Assembly: GCA_902573465.1 (NCBI GenBank)
Contig: CACGJX010000003.1
Coordinates: 62,001-126,000 of the forward strand
Length of the DNA stretch: 64,000 nucleotides
Reading direction: 5' to 3'
DNA from: an uncultured Pelagibacteraceae bacterium
GTDB taxonomy: Bacteria > Pseudomonadota > Alphaproteobacteria > Pelagibacterales > Pelagibacteraceae
In this document: positions 1 through 9,857 of the stretch, piece after piece
Position numbering within the stretch: position 1 is the first letter of the stretch
Layout of the letters: every line of letters starts with the position of its first letter
Program-made: the position numbers and the translations under genes
The notes under the pieces: model-generated
What the model saw: only the letters and a program-made list of their open reading frames with translations
What the model was told of the DNA's origin: nothing
Database searches by the model: none

Positions 1-237
1 AGATGTTATTTAACAGATAGCCCTCCTGGAACATCCTCAGAAAATCCAACTTCTGGAATGATATCAAAATTAGAAGATTTTGATTACACTATGGAACAAA
101 GTGAAGAAGGATATAAAAACTTTACTGTCATTAAATGTATGATTAAATCTATTGAGTGGCTATATCTTGCTGCTAAAGGTCACCGAAGAGCAAAGTTTGA
201 TTTGGAAAATAAAAAAGAAATCTGGTTAGTTCCTTAA
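1..237 (+). CDS. Pyridoxamine 5'-phosphate oxidase-like flavoprotein, C-terminal part (5' truncated by window)
   Basis: Frame 1 is open from base 1 to TAA at 235-237: ...EWLYLAAKGHRRAKFDLENKKEIWLVP*; RR-x-F ... W-x-x-P end resembles the PNPOx C-terminus. Confidence 0.6.
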   Translation, partial: RCYLTDSPPGTSSENPTSGMISKLEDFDYTMEQSEEGYKNFTVIKCMIKSIEWLYLAAKGHRRAKFDLENKKEIWLVP

Positions 238-441
238 AAAATAAGTAGTTTAACTGATTACAAAACTTAAAAAGTAACTTCCCATAATTAATGAAATAAA
301 TATGAGCAAATTTAAAATCATGAGTTCGTATTTAAAAATTCACAAATTTTTTAAAAATTAAATTATTTTTTTCATCATTAGTATATAAAAATATCTAAGT
401 AAGAAATTTTAAATTAATTTAAAAGAAATATTAAGTTATTG

Positions 442-954
442 TTAAAAAATTGATTTAGAATATCTTTTCCAATTATCTTGATAATGCTTTGTGTTTTCTA
501 TAATAGCTTTTTTTTCATCTTCGGTAATTTCTCTTACAACTTTACCAGGTGAGCCAATCACTAAGGAGTTATCTGGAATTTCTTTATTTTCTGTAATTAA
601 TGCTTTTGCTCCGATTAGACAATTTTTTCCAATCTTGGCATTATTTAAAATTACGGCTCCGATTCCAATTAAACTATTATCCCCTATCGTACAGCCATGA
701 AGCATAACCATATGTCCAACGGTAACATTTTTTCCAACCCTTAAAGGATAGCCTGGATCAGTGTGTAAAACACTTCCGTCTTGTATATTAGAGCCTTCAC
801 CAATATGAATATTTTCTACATCGCCTCTCAAGGTTGCATTAAACCAAATACTAGAATTTTTTTCTAAGGTAACATCACCTATTATAGTTGCATTAGGCGC
901 TACCCAATTTTCGCCAGAGTTTTTTGGTTTTTTATCTTTTAAATCGTAAAACAT
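442..954 (-). CDS. Gamma-carbonic anhydrase family / left-handed beta-helix hexapeptide protein
   Basis: 170 aa with hexapeptide repeats ([69 protein letters not shown]). Confidence 0.85.
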   Translation of the reverse strand: MFYDLKDKKPKNSGENWVAPNATIIGDVTLEKNSSIWFNATLRGDVENIHIGEGSNIQDGSVLHTDPGYPLRVGKNVTVGHMVMLHGCTIGDNSLIGIGAVILNNAKIGKNCLIGAKALITENKEIPDNSLVIGSPGKVVREITEDEKKAIIENTKHYQDNWKRYSKSIF

Positions 955-974
955 AATTTATATATTATTACATT

Positions 975-1529
975 ATGCCTATACAAACTCCAATATGTGA
1001 TTTTGGTCAAAAAGCTCATGACTTTGAGCTTAAATCAACAGAGGGTAAAATCCTTTCCTTAGCAGATGTCAAAGGTGAAAAAGGTACATTAATAATGTTT
1101 ATCTGTAATCACTGTCCATATGTTAAAGCGATAACAAAAGATATTGTTGATGATTGTAATAAATTAAAAAATATGGGTATTAATTCTGTAGCTATTTGCG
1201 CTAATGATGCAGAAAATTATCCTGAGGATTCATTTGAAAATATGATTAAATTTTCAAAAGAAAATCAATTCGGTTTTCCATATTTAGTTGATGAAACTCA
1301 AGAAATTGCAAAAACTTATGATGCAGTATGTACGCCAGATTTTTTTGGTTATAACAAAGATCTGGAACTTCAATACAGGGGAAGAGTAAGAGAACTTAAA
1401 AAATTAATCCCGGTAAGAGATGGAGATAGTGATCTTTTAAAAGCAATGAAACTAATTGCAGAAACTAATAAAGGACCAAAGAAACAAATTCCTAGTGCTG
1501 GATGCGGTATTAAGTGGAAAACTAATTAA
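975..1529 (+). CDS. Thioredoxin-like/AhpC-TSA family redoxin
   Basis: 184 aa; FICNHCPYVKAI and AICANDAENYPEDSFENM typical of the thioredoxin family protein with NHCPYV motif. Confidence 0.85.
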   Translation: MPIQTPICDFGQKAHDFELKSTEGKILSLADVKGEKGTLIMFICNHCPYVKAITKDIVDDCNKLKNMGINSVAICANDAENYPEDSFENMIKFSKENQFGFPYLVDETQEIAKTYDAVCTPDFFGYNKDLELQYRGRVRELKKLIPVRDGDSDLLKAMKLIAETNKGPKKQIPSAGCGIKWKTN

Positions 1530-2611
1530 TGTATATTCTTGTTACAAGGGCTTTTCCACCAGAATTAGGTGGAATGCAAAGTTTAATGTGGGGTTTATCT
1601 CGTGAAATGTCCAAAAATTTTATGATTAAAGTTTTTGCAGATTATCATGAAAATCACAAAAATTTTGATGAGCAAGCAAGTTTTTCAATTGAAAGAGTTG
1701 GTGGAATAAAATTTTTAAGAAAAATAAGAAAAGCTCAATTAATAAATGAATTTTTAAAAGAAAATAAAGTTGAGGGAATTATTGCAGATCACTGGAAAAG
1801 TTTAGAATTAATTAAGACTGATAAAAAAAAGTATTGTTTAATTCATGGTAAGGAAATCAACCATCCTATAAGAAGCTCACTTAATAAAAGAGCTGTAAAA
1901 GTTCTAAATAATGTAGAAAAAGTAATTGCGAATTCTGAATATACTAAAAACTTAGCAATAAATAATGGTGTAGACCAAAATAGACTAATAGTTATAAATC
2001 CTGGAGTTGATCCAGTTCAGGAATTAAATAAAAAATCACTTGAGAAAGTTGAAAGTTTATTAAAAATTAAAACACCAAGACTTATTACTGTTTCTAGATT
2101 TGATAAAAGAAAAAATCATGAAAAAGTAATTATGGCATTAAGAAATTTAAAACAACTATACCCAGATATTGTTTATATTTGTATTGGTTATGGTGACGAA
2201 GAAGAGAATATAAAAAAATTAGTTGAAGAATTAGATCTAACTTCACAAGTAATGTTCTTTAAAGATATAAGTTCTGATTTAAAAAATGCGTTAATTGCTA
2301 AATCAAATATCTTTGTAATGCCCTCTATAATAAATAAAACTTCTGTTGAAGGTTTTGGAATAGTTTATATTGAGGCTGCACAATACAGAATTCCCTCTCT
2401 TGGGGGAAAAGATGGTGGTGCATCAGATGCTATTCAACACAATAAAACTGGATTAATTTGTGACGGTAACAATTTAGATGATATTTATACATCATTAAAT
2501 TCTATGATAGAAAATAAGAAATACATTGAACTTGGAAAAAATGCTCAAGAGTATGTTTCAAAATTTCAGTGGGATAAAACTCTAGAGGAATACAAAAAAA
2601 TTCTTAATTAA
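1529..2611 (+). CDS. Glycosyltransferase family 4-like (GT-B)
   Basis: 360 aa; PPELGGMQ N-terminus, VSRFDKRKNHEKV, EGFGIVYIEAAQ motif. Confidence 0.85.
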   Translation: MYILVTRAFPPELGGMQSLMWGLSREMSKNFMIKVFADYHENHKNFDEQASFSIERVGGIKFLRKIRKAQLINEFLKENKVEGIIADHWKSLELIKTDKKKYCLIHGKEINHPIRSSLNKRAVKVLNNVEKVIANSEYTKNLAINNGVDQNRLIVINPGVDPVQELNKKSLEKVESLLKIKTPRLITVSRFDKRKNHEKVIMALRNLKQLYPDIVYICIGYGDEEENIKKLVEELDLTSQVMFFKDISSDLKNALIAKSNIFVMPSIINKTSVEGFGIVYIEAAQYRIPSLGGKDGGASDAIQHNKTGLICDGNNLDDIYTSLNSMIENKKYIELGKNAQEYVSKFQWDKTLEEYKKILN

Positions 2612-3549
2612 TTTAAAGATTTACTTAATCTTTCAAAAACTTTTTCTGCACTTAAATTATTAAGGTCTGTAACTTCGATTGCTTTAAAATTTTCTCTTTC
2701 GATACTAACTTTGTAAGCAGTTGTATGTTTTCCGAACAAAGTTAACCCTTTCGCGCCCACATGAGCTGCGATGTGAGCTGGTCCAGTATCATTTGCCACC
2801 ACAAAAGAGCTTTCTTTAATTAAGGATGTTAATTGAGAGATACTAAGTGCTTTTCCATTATCCAATAAAGGCTCAGCATTAATTTCCTTAGCAATATTTA
2901 TTTCTGTAGGTCCAGGAGCTGTAATGATTTTATATTCGTTACCAAATTTATCAGAAATAAGTTTTATTAGATTATTGTAATAAGGCCATTTTTTAATATC
3001 AAGATGCTGGGAGCAAAAAGGAAATAGTAAAATAAATTTATCCAGTTTAAAATTTTTTTTAATTTTACTGATCTCAGAACACGCCCAGCTAAAATCAGGA
3101 TTTAAGGTGCAAGATGTTTTCACACCTGATGCTTGTAATTGATGATTGAACCTATCTAAAACAGAATGTTTATCAAATTCTTTTTTATTTATTACTTCAG
3201 GTAAAGTTGTAATAGAGCTAGACCATATTTCTTTTTTTGCTTTAGGAAAAAGAATATTTTTGTAAAAATTTGTTCTCGATGAATTTTGTAAATCAAAAAC
3301 TTTTGAAAATTTGAATTTTTTAAGTTCTTTCATCAAAAAATACAAATAAATTAAATTATATCGAGGCAACCTTTTGTCTAAAATCACTTCATGAATAAAT
3401 GGATTTTTCTTAAATACTTCAAAATAAGCTTTTGTAGTTAACAAATAAATTTTATCATTTTTGTGATTTTCAGATATGTCTTGAATTGCACCACTTGCTT
3501 GAGCTATATCTCCTAGTGATCCATGTTTAATTATTAAAATATTAGACAT
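2608..3549 (-). CDS. Glycosyltransferase family 9 (heptosyltransferase-like)
   Basis: 313 aa; IIKHGSLGDIAQASGA and VANDTGPAHIAAHVGAKGLTLFG motifs. Confidence 0.85.
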   Translation of the reverse strand: MSNILIIKHGSLGDIAQASGAIQDISENHKNDKIYLLTTKAYFEVFKKNPFIHEVILDKRLPRYNLIYLYFLMKELKKFKFSKVFDLQNSSRTNFYKNILFPKAKKEIWSSSITTLPEVINKKEFDKHSVLDRFNHQLQASGVKTSCTLNPDFSWACSEISKIKKNFKLDKFILLFPFCSQHLDIKKWPYYNNLIKLISDKFGNEYKIITAPGPTEINIAKEINAEPLLDNGKALSISQLTSLIKESSFVVANDTGPAHIAAHVGAKGLTLFGKHTTAYKVSIERENFKAIEVTDLNNLSAEKVFERLSKSLN

Positions 3550-3581
3550 ATTTATAACAAAATAACACAGTATTTAATTTT

Positions 3582-3971
3582 ATGAATAAAATTATAATAG
3601 AAATTTCTGTTGGTGAACTTTTGGATAAAATTTCAATTCTAGAAATCAAACAAGTTAAAATAAAAGATCCTGATAAAATTAGATATATTAATAATGAGTA
3701 TTCTATTTTAAAGAGTCAATTTGAAAAAAATGTAAAATCAGATGATAAACTTAATCAACTTTATAAGTCACTTAAAGAAATTAATTCAAAACTTTGGATC
3801 ATAGAAGATGATAAAAGACAATGTGAAAAAAACAATGAGTTTGGGGAGAAATTCATCAAACTATCTAGAGATGTTCATTTTCTTAACGACGATAGAGCAA
3901 AAATTAAACTTGAAATTAATATCCACTCAGGCTCAAAAATAAGAGAGATAAAACAATACAAAAAATATTGA
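3582..3971 (+). CDS. DUF6165-like small protein
   Basis: 129 aa; IEISVGELLDKISILEIKQVKI N-terminal pattern; overlaps the next gene by 4 nt. Confidence 0.55.
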   Translation: MNKIIIEISVGELLDKISILEIKQVKIKDPDKIRYINNEYSILKSQFEKNVKSDDKLNQLYKSLKEINSKLWIIEDDKRQCEKNNEFGEKFIKLSRDVHFLNDDRAKIKLEINIHSGSKIREIKQYKKY

Positions 3972-4696
3972 TGTTTAAAAAGATTTTAAAAAAAATTACA
4001 GCATTTGCAGGATATAAATTTATAAAAAAAATTGACCATGAATTAGAGAATACTTCTAAATTTAATAAAGAATTGATAAAAAACTTTTCCGAATACACCA
4101 TGACATCTAACATGAAAATTTTTTCACTTATCAAAGCATTCGAATACATAAATGAATTCAATATAGAAGGAGATTTTGTTGAGTGTGGAGTTTATACAGG
4201 TGGGAATATAATGATACTTAAAAAGTTAATAAAGCATCATAATTTAAGAAGAAATATTTACGCCTATGATACATTTGAAGGAATGACAAGTCCAACGTCT
4301 TACGATATTAAAATTGATGGAACTGTTGCAAGTAAAAAATTTTTAAAAAAAGATAGTTGGTCTAGCTGTTCATTAGAAAAAGTAAAAAAAAATTTTAAAG
4401 AAATGAACCTTGATTTAAATGATATTAAATTTGTGAAGGGAAAAGTAGAAGATACACTTAAAATTCAAGATAATTTACCAAAAAAAATATCAATTTTAAG
4501 ACTAGATACTGATTTTTATGAGAGTACTAAAATAGAATTGGAATACTTATATCCCTTAGTAGTAGATGGTGGAATATTGATTATTGATGATTACGGTAGT
4601 TGGTTAGGATCTAAAAAAGCTACAGATGAATATTTTTCAAAAAAAAGAAATTTTATGCATTTTATTGATCACTCAGCGAGAATGATAATTAAATAA
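3968..4696 (+). CDS. TylF/MycF-like SAM-dependent methyltransferase
   Basis: 242 aa; GDFVECGVYTGGN, YAYDTFEGM, LRLDTDFYESTKIELEYLYPLVVDGGILIIDDYG. Confidence 0.8.
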   Translation: MMFKKILKKITAFAGYKFIKKIDHELENTSKFNKELIKNFSEYTMTSNMKIFSLIKAFEYINEFNIEGDFVECGVYTGGNIMILKKLIKHHNLRRNIYAYDTFEGMTSPTSYDIKIDGTVASKKFLKKDSWSSCSLEKVKKNFKEMNLDLNDIKFVKGKVEDTLKIQDNLPKKISILRLDTDFYESTKIELEYLYPLVVDGGILIIDDYGSWLGSKKATDEYFSKKRNFMHFIDHSARMIIK

Positions 4697-4711
4697 TTAT
4701 TAAATATTCCG

Positions 4712-5863
4712 ATGGCACTTCATTTTTCACAAGAAGAATTTTCTAATAGAAAAAGTAAAGTATTAAATTCTATGAAAGAGCAAAACCTGGATGCTCTTTT
4801 AATGTTTAGACAAGAGTCTATGTATTGGTTGACTGGTTATGATACTTTTGGTTATGTTTTTTTTCAAACATTAGTATTAGATAAAAGTGGAAATATAATA
4901 CTGCTCACAAGAGCTCCAGATTTAAGACAGGCTCAAAATACATCTAACATAGAAAATATTAGAATTTGGGTTGATAAAGATGGATCGAATCCAACTGATG
5001 ATCTTAAAGTTATTTTAAATGAGTTAAATCTTAAAGGAAAAAAATTAGGAATTGAATATGAAGCCTATGGTTTAACTGGTCGTAATGCTCTTCGATTAAA
5101 CAAGTCTTTAGAAAATTATTGTTCTCTTGAAGATAAATCGGACTTAATAACAAAAATAAGAGTGGTTAAATCAAAAGAAGAGATTATTTATGTTAAAAAA
5201 GCTGCAGAGCTTGCAGATAAAGCTTTAGATGAAGTATGGAAACATGCAAAAGCTGGTGTTAGTGAGTCTAAAATATTGGCTGAAATGAATAAAGTTATAT
5301 TCGAAGGTGGGGGAGATTACCCTGCAAATGAATTTATAATAGGTTCTGGTAAAAATGCACTGCTTTGTCGCTATCAAGCAGAAAAACAAATTTTAGATAA
5401 TAAAGACCAATTAACTGTTGAATGGGCTGGTACCTATAGACATTACCATTCTGCAATGTTTAGAACTATTCCTATTGGTAAAGCAGATCCTAAACATTAT
5501 GAAATGCATAAAGCATGTGTTGAAGCTCTTAAAAATTGTGAAAGTAAATTAAAACCTGGTAATAAAGTTGGAGAAGTTTTTGATATTCATGCAAAAACTT
5601 TTGATGATCTTGGTTTTAAAGATGCTAGAATGAACGCCTGTGGTTACTCTTTAGGAAACACTTTTTCTCCCAACTGGATGGATTGGCCAATGCTATATGC
5701 AAAAAATCCTTATGTGATTCAGCCTGGAAATGTTTTTTTTATGCATATGATATTAATGGACTCTAAAAACCAGTTAGCAATGAATTTAGGTGAAACTTAT
5801 TTGGTTACAGAGAATGGTAATGAGAGACTTGGTAAACAAAAATTAGATTTAGTAATACTTTAA
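4712..5863 (+). CDS. M24/creatinase-fold hydrolase (Xaa-Pro peptidase family; ectoine hydrolase/creatinase-like)
   Basis: 383 aa; N-terminal creatinase-type domain followed by pita-bread domain; metal ligands appear substituted (see findings). Confidence 0.75.
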   Translation: MALHFSQEEFSNRKSKVLNSMKEQNLDALLMFRQESMYWLTGYDTFGYVFFQTLVLDKSGNIILLTRAPDLRQAQNTSNIENIRIWVDKDGSNPTDDLKVILNELNLKGKKLGIEYEAYGLTGRNALRLNKSLENYCSLEDKSDLITKIRVVKSKEEIIYVKKAAELADKALDEVWKHAKAGVSESKILAEMNKVIFEGGGDYPANEFIIGSGKNALLCRYQAEKQILDNKDQLTVEWAGTYRHYHSAMFRTIPIGKADPKHYEMHKACVEALKNCESKLKPGNKVGEVFDIHAKTFDDLGFKDARMNACGYSLGNTFSPNWMDWPMLYAKNPYVIQPGNVFFMHMILMDSKNQLAMNLGETYLVTENGNERLGKQKLDLVIL

Positions 5864-6534
5864 TTAAAACTGTATTTCTTCTCTAAAAACTTTATCACAT
5901 TATGGATAACAAAAGTCATAAATAGATAAATCCCACCAGCTACAATAAATACCTCTATTGGTTTAAAAGTTGTAGAAATTATATATTTTGCAACACCTGT
6001 AAGGTCCATTATGGTGACTGTGCTCGCTAAAGAAGTTCCTTTCATCATCAGGATAATTTCATTTCCATAAGCTGGTAAAGATTGTCTTATGGCGATAGGT
6101 ATCTGAATTTTATAAAAAATTACTTTATTTGAGATGCCCAAACTTTTACCAGCCTCTATTATTCCGGGTTTAATTGTTTGAAATGCTGATCTTAATATCT
6201 CTGAGGTGTAAGCACCAGTGTTTAGAGCAAAAGCAATAATTGCACACCAATATGGTTCTTTTAAAATTACCCATAAAACTGTAGATCTTAAATATTCAAT
6301 CTGACCTAATCCAAAATAAATTATAAAAATTTGTACTAAAAGTGGTGTGCCTCTAAAAATATATGAATATCCGTAAGCAAATCTGTTGATAAAAATATTT
6401 TTATTTAATCTTAGAATTGCAAAAAACAATCCAATCAACAACCCTATTATTAATGAAACTGAAAGAAGTTTTAAAGTTATCACTGCTGCACTTAATAATT
6501 TAGGGAAACTATTAATCATTAACTCAAGATCCAT
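5860..6534 (-). CDS. Polar amino acid ABC transporter permease (HisM/ArtM-like)
   Basis: 224 aa; IFRGTPLLVQIFIIYFGLGQ, EAGKSLGISNKVIFYKIQIPIAIRQSLPAYGNE EAA-loop. Confidence 0.9.
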   Translation of the reverse strand: MDLELMINSFPKLLSAAVITLKLLSVSLIIGLLIGLFFAILRLNKNIFINRFAYGYSYIFRGTPLLVQIFIIYFGLGQIEYLRSTVLWVILKEPYWCAIIAFALNTGAYTSEILRSAFQTIKPGIIEAGKSLGISNKVIFYKIQIPIAIRQSLPAYGNEIILMMKGTSLASTVTIMDLTGVAKYIISTTFKPIEVFIVAGGIYLFMTFVIHNVIKFLEKKYSFN

Positions 6535-7226
6535 TAGAACCCCCTACTATATTTAACTTCTAATCTATTTATTAATTTCATACTTACAAAAGTAAGTAAT
6601 AAATACAAAACTGCAGCAAATGAATAAAAGAATAATGGATCTCTTGTAGATCCGGCAGCAATATAAGATTGTCTCATGATTTCAACTAAACCTGTAACTG
6701 AAATTAGAGAAGTGTCTTTTAGAGTTATTTGCCAAACATTACTTAGATTTGGAATAGCTAATCTTAATGTTTGAGGTAAAATTATCTTAAAAAATTTTCC
6801 AAACTTATTAAGTCCTAATACATTTGCAGCTTCAAACTGGCCTTTATCGATTGATTGAATAGCTCCTCTAAAAACCTCCGTTGAATAAGCACCAGAGATT
6901 ATTCCAATCGCAAAAGCACCTGTGATAAATGCGTTAATTTCAATATATTCGTTATAACCAAATATTGATGCAACGAACATAACTGCGCCAGTTCCACCAA
7001 AAAAGAAAAGGTAAATTACTAATAATTCTGGAACACCTCTTATTATAGTTGTGTAAGAATTGGCAATAAAATTTAAAAACTTATTTTTAGATAATTTTAA
7101 TGGAGTGAAGATCAATGCAAAAAGAAAACCTATAAACATTGCCGTTATCGAAACAGCTATAGTCATTAGGGTTGCATAAAATAATTCATCACCCCAACCA
7201 GTATCTCCAAATGCTAGAAGTTCCAT
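6534..7226 (-). CDS. Polar amino acid ABC transporter permease (HisQ/ArtQ-like)
   Basis: 230 aa; TIIRGVPELLVIYLFFFGG, EAANVLGLNKFGKFFKIILPQTLRLAIPNLSN. Confidence 0.9.
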   Translation of the reverse strand: MELLAFGDTGWGDELFYATLMTIAVSITAMFIGFLFALIFTPLKLSKNKFLNFIANSYTTIIRGVPELLVIYLFFFGGTGAVMFVASIFGYNEYIEINAFITGAFAIGIISGAYSTEVFRGAIQSIDKGQFEAANVLGLNKFGKFFKIILPQTLRLAIPNLSNVWQITLKDTSLISVTGLVEIMRQSYIAAGSTRDPLFFYSFAAVLYLLLTFVSMKLINRLEVKYSRGF

Positions 7227-7271
7227 ACAGATCGGCGACTATACATGATAGTCGCCAAATCTAAAATTTAA

Positions 7272-8099
7272 TTACATAGAAGCGTCGAAACCAAACCACT
7301 TAGTAGCAATTCTACTAATGTCTCCGTTTTTTCTCGCTTTATTAATAGCGGCATTAAACTTTTTCAAAAGTTCAGTATCATCTTTTCTAATACCTACTCC
7401 AACACCATTTCCAAATGCACCACCTGAGAAAGTTGGTCCAGTTAAGACAACTGGCTTACCAGATTTTTCTGCATAATCGCTAAATGCAACAGCAGCAGCT
7501 AATGCAGCATCACATCTTCCTGATGCTAAATCTAAGTTAACTTCGTCTTGTGTTTTGTATGTTCTGACATTTACTTTTCCTACATCACCAGAGTCTAAAA
7601 AGTTTTGGTGAATCGTAGCAGTTTGTACACAAACAGTTTTACCTGCTAATGCAGCAGTAAGTGTTTTAAGATCTTTTTTAGCTGCAGCATTTGGTTTTGT
7701 AAGATTTATCCCAGCAGATGTATCTAAACCTTCAAGGCTAGATCCTTTCATGACTGCTAAAGATGCAACCTCATCTGCATATCCTTGAGAAAAGCTAATA
7801 GCTTTTTGTCTTTCTGCAGTAATTGACATTCCTGCCATTATTGCATCAAACTTTCTCATGATTAAAGCTGGAATCATTCCATCCCAATCTTGTTCAACTA
7901 TTACACATTGTTGTCCAATGTATCTGCATAGCGTGTAAGCTAATTCAACTTCGAATCCTATTAACTTACCTGCCTCATTTTTTGAGTTCCATGGAGGATA
8001 AGCACCCTCTGTTCCAATTCTTATTTTATCAGCATTGACATTTCCCATTACCAATAGAGAAAATAAAACTGAAAAAATGGTTTTCTTGAATATATTCAT
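7272..8099 (-). CDS. Periplasmic amino-acid-type substrate-binding protein
   Basis: Start placed at the internal ATG at 8099 (track start 8135) because aaaggagataaca-ATG gives a good RBS and signal peptide MNIFKKTIFSVLFSLLVMGNVNA; KIRIGTEGAYPPWNSKNEAGKLIGFEVEL motif. Confidence 0.9.
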   Translation of the reverse strand: MNIFKKTIFSVLFSLLVMGNVNADKIRIGTEGAYPPWNSKNEAGKLIGFEVELAYTLCRYIGQQCVIVEQDWDGMIPALIMRKFDAIMAGMSITAERQKAISFSQGYADEVASLAVMKGSSLEGLDTSAGINLTKPNAAAKKDLKTLTAALAGKTVCVQTATIHQNFLDSGDVGKVNVRTYKTQDEVNLDLASGRCDAALAAAVAFSDYAEKSGKPVVLTGPTFSGGAFGNGVGVGIRKDDTELLKKFNAAINKARKNGDISRIATKWFGFDASM

Positions 8100-8161
8100 T
8101 GTTATCTCCTTTAATAAAAAAAAATAGTATTTCACAGATTATGGATATTAAAAAGAAAAAA

Positions 8162-9202
8162 TTAATGATTTATCGATGAAGAAAAATTCCAAGAACAATC
8201 AAAACTAGGTATGTAAACTCTGGATAAATTAGTGTTTCCAAAATGATGGTTAAATACATTTAACCAATTTTCAACTTGAAGAGGTTTTTTATCCTGACTT
8301 CCTACCTGGGCAGTAATAACTCCTTTGGGTTTGAGTATTCTTACTAAAGAGTCCATATTTTTAGCAGCAAGATCTATACAAAACTGGTCATCATTTAGAT
8401 CAACAAAAATATGATCATATGTATCTTCGTTTACTGTTTTTATACTTTCGAACGCATCACCCCATACACATTTTACAGAATTCTTTTCTGTTGATTTTTT
8501 TCCTATATCACCAAGATGTTTGTTGCAAACCTCCACAACTTCTGGATCTAATTCATACCAATCTATAAAATTAAACTTTTTTGAAATACATTCCCTTGCA
8601 ACACCACCATCGCCACCACCAATTATCGCTGCTCTCTCATTTTTTTTATTTAACTTCAGACCCGCTCCAACAAAAGTTGAACTGTATAAATGTTCATCTG
8701 ATGCCGCTACCTGTATTTCACCATCAATAAATAAAGATTTTCCAAATTGTTCTAATTCTAAAATTTCAATGTGTTGACCAACTTTTGATTTAAAGTCTTC
8801 TAAAACTTCATTTACAACATATGATTTTTGTAATCCAGGTGAACTATAAATATCATGGTAAAGAGATCTGGTATCTCTATTAAATTCTTTTTTAACTATA
8901 CGCTTATGTTCAAATTCTTTTTTAACAATATCGATTGCTACCGATGGACTTATTTTTCCACAGGTAAAAAAATCAAAACTTATTATTCCATTTTCTGGAA
9001 ATGTATGAAAACTGATATGACTTTCGGCCAATAAAGCTAAAATAGTAAAACCCTGAGGTTCAAATTTATATTTAGAAATGTTTAAAATAGTTACATTAGC
9101 TGCTTTAGCTATTTTATGTATCACTTTTTCATAGATTGAAGGATCGTACTCTTTTGTAGTACCTATAATATCTAAAGTAATATGCTCCCCAACTTTAATC
9201 AT
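8162..9202 (-). CDS. Fused S-adenosylmethionine decarboxylase-like (SpeD) + spermidine synthase-like (SpeE) protein
   Basis: 346 aa; N-terminal LLAESHISFHTFPENGIISFDFFTCG (SpeD self-cleavage region) followed by AAIIGGGDGGVARECISK...WYELDPEVVEVC (SpeE). Confidence 0.88.
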   Translation of the reverse strand: MIKVGEHITLDIIGTTKEYDPSIYEKVIHKIAKAANVTILNISKYKFEPQGFTILALLAESHISFHTFPENGIISFDFFTCGKISPSVAIDIVKKEFEHKRIVKKEFNRDTRSLYHDIYSSPGLQKSYVVNEVLEDFKSKVGQHIEILELEQFGKSLFIDGEIQVAASDEHLYSSTFVGAGLKLNKKNERAAIIGGGDGGVARECISKKFNFIDWYELDPEVVEVCNKHLGDIGKKSTEKNSVKCVWGDAFESIKTVNEDTYDHIFVDLNDDQFCIDLAAKNMDSLVRILKPKGVITAQVGSQDKKPLQVENWLNVFNHHFGNTNLSRVYIPSFDCSWNFSSSINH

Positions 9203-9203
9203 C

Positions 9204-9857
9204 TTACCCTTTTTTATAGTTTTTAGCCTTATCTAAAACTTTTTTCATTTCTTCAAATGAAAGTATCTTAGGTTGTCCTAATTTTAAAGCAATAGTGTAT
9301 TGATGACAAATATTTTCTATCTCTTGTGCGAGTTCAAATGCATCCTCTAAATTTTTTCCAAAAGCAACCTGGCCGTGATTAGACATTAAACACGCACTTC
9401 TATTATCTAAAGCTTTGATAACATTTTTAGATAACTCTTCAGTTCCAAAAGTAGCGTATTCTGCACATTTAATGTCTTCTCCGCCTGCAAGAGCAATCAT
9501 ATAATGAAATGGTGGAATAGGTTTTCCATGTGAAGATACAGCCGTTGCGTGTGGAGAATGAGCATGAACAATAGCCTGTGCTTCATTTTTATTTACATAA
9601 ATATCTCGATGAAATCTCCATTCAGATGATGGTTTGTTAGTTGGGTCGTTTTTTTCATCCTCATTTAAACCCATAAAAACAATGTCTTCAGGTTTTAATG
9701 TATCATATTTTTTTCCTGATGGGGTAATTAAGTATCCGTCTATATCATTCTCCGTTCCTCTTAATGATATATTCCCAGATCTAAGAGGTGAAAGGTTTGT
9801 AGAATTTAATCTTAATGAGTACTCAATAATTTGATTTCTTTGATCTAAATTCTTCAT
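9204..9857 (-). CDS. Class II aldolase/adducin family protein (candidate 5-methylthioribulose-1-P aldolase or MtnB-like)
   Basis: 217 aa; SGNISLR, SSEWRFHRDIY, AIVHAHSPHATAVSS, LMSNHGQVAFG; start overlaps the stop of mtnA. Confidence 0.85.
   Translation of the reverse strand: MKNLDQRNQIIEYSLRLNSTNLSPLRSGNISLRGTENDIDGYLITPSGKKYDTLKPEDIVFMGLNEDEKNDPTNKPSSEWRFHRDIYVNKNEAQAIVHAHSPHATAVSSHGKPIPPFHYMIALAGGEDIKCAEYATFGTEELSKNVIKALDNRSACLMSNHGQVAFGKNLEDAFELAQEIENICHQYTIALKLGQPKILSFEEMKKVLDKAKNYKKG

Noticed and set aside
491-700. Antisense ORF (69 aa) inside the gamma-carbonic anhydrase gene
   Set aside because: Overlaps a clear protein family on the other strand; composition typical of shadow ORFs in AT-rich DNA.
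8520-8777. Antisense ORF inside the speD/speE fusion gene
   Set aside because: Shadow of a well-supported gene; no domain features.
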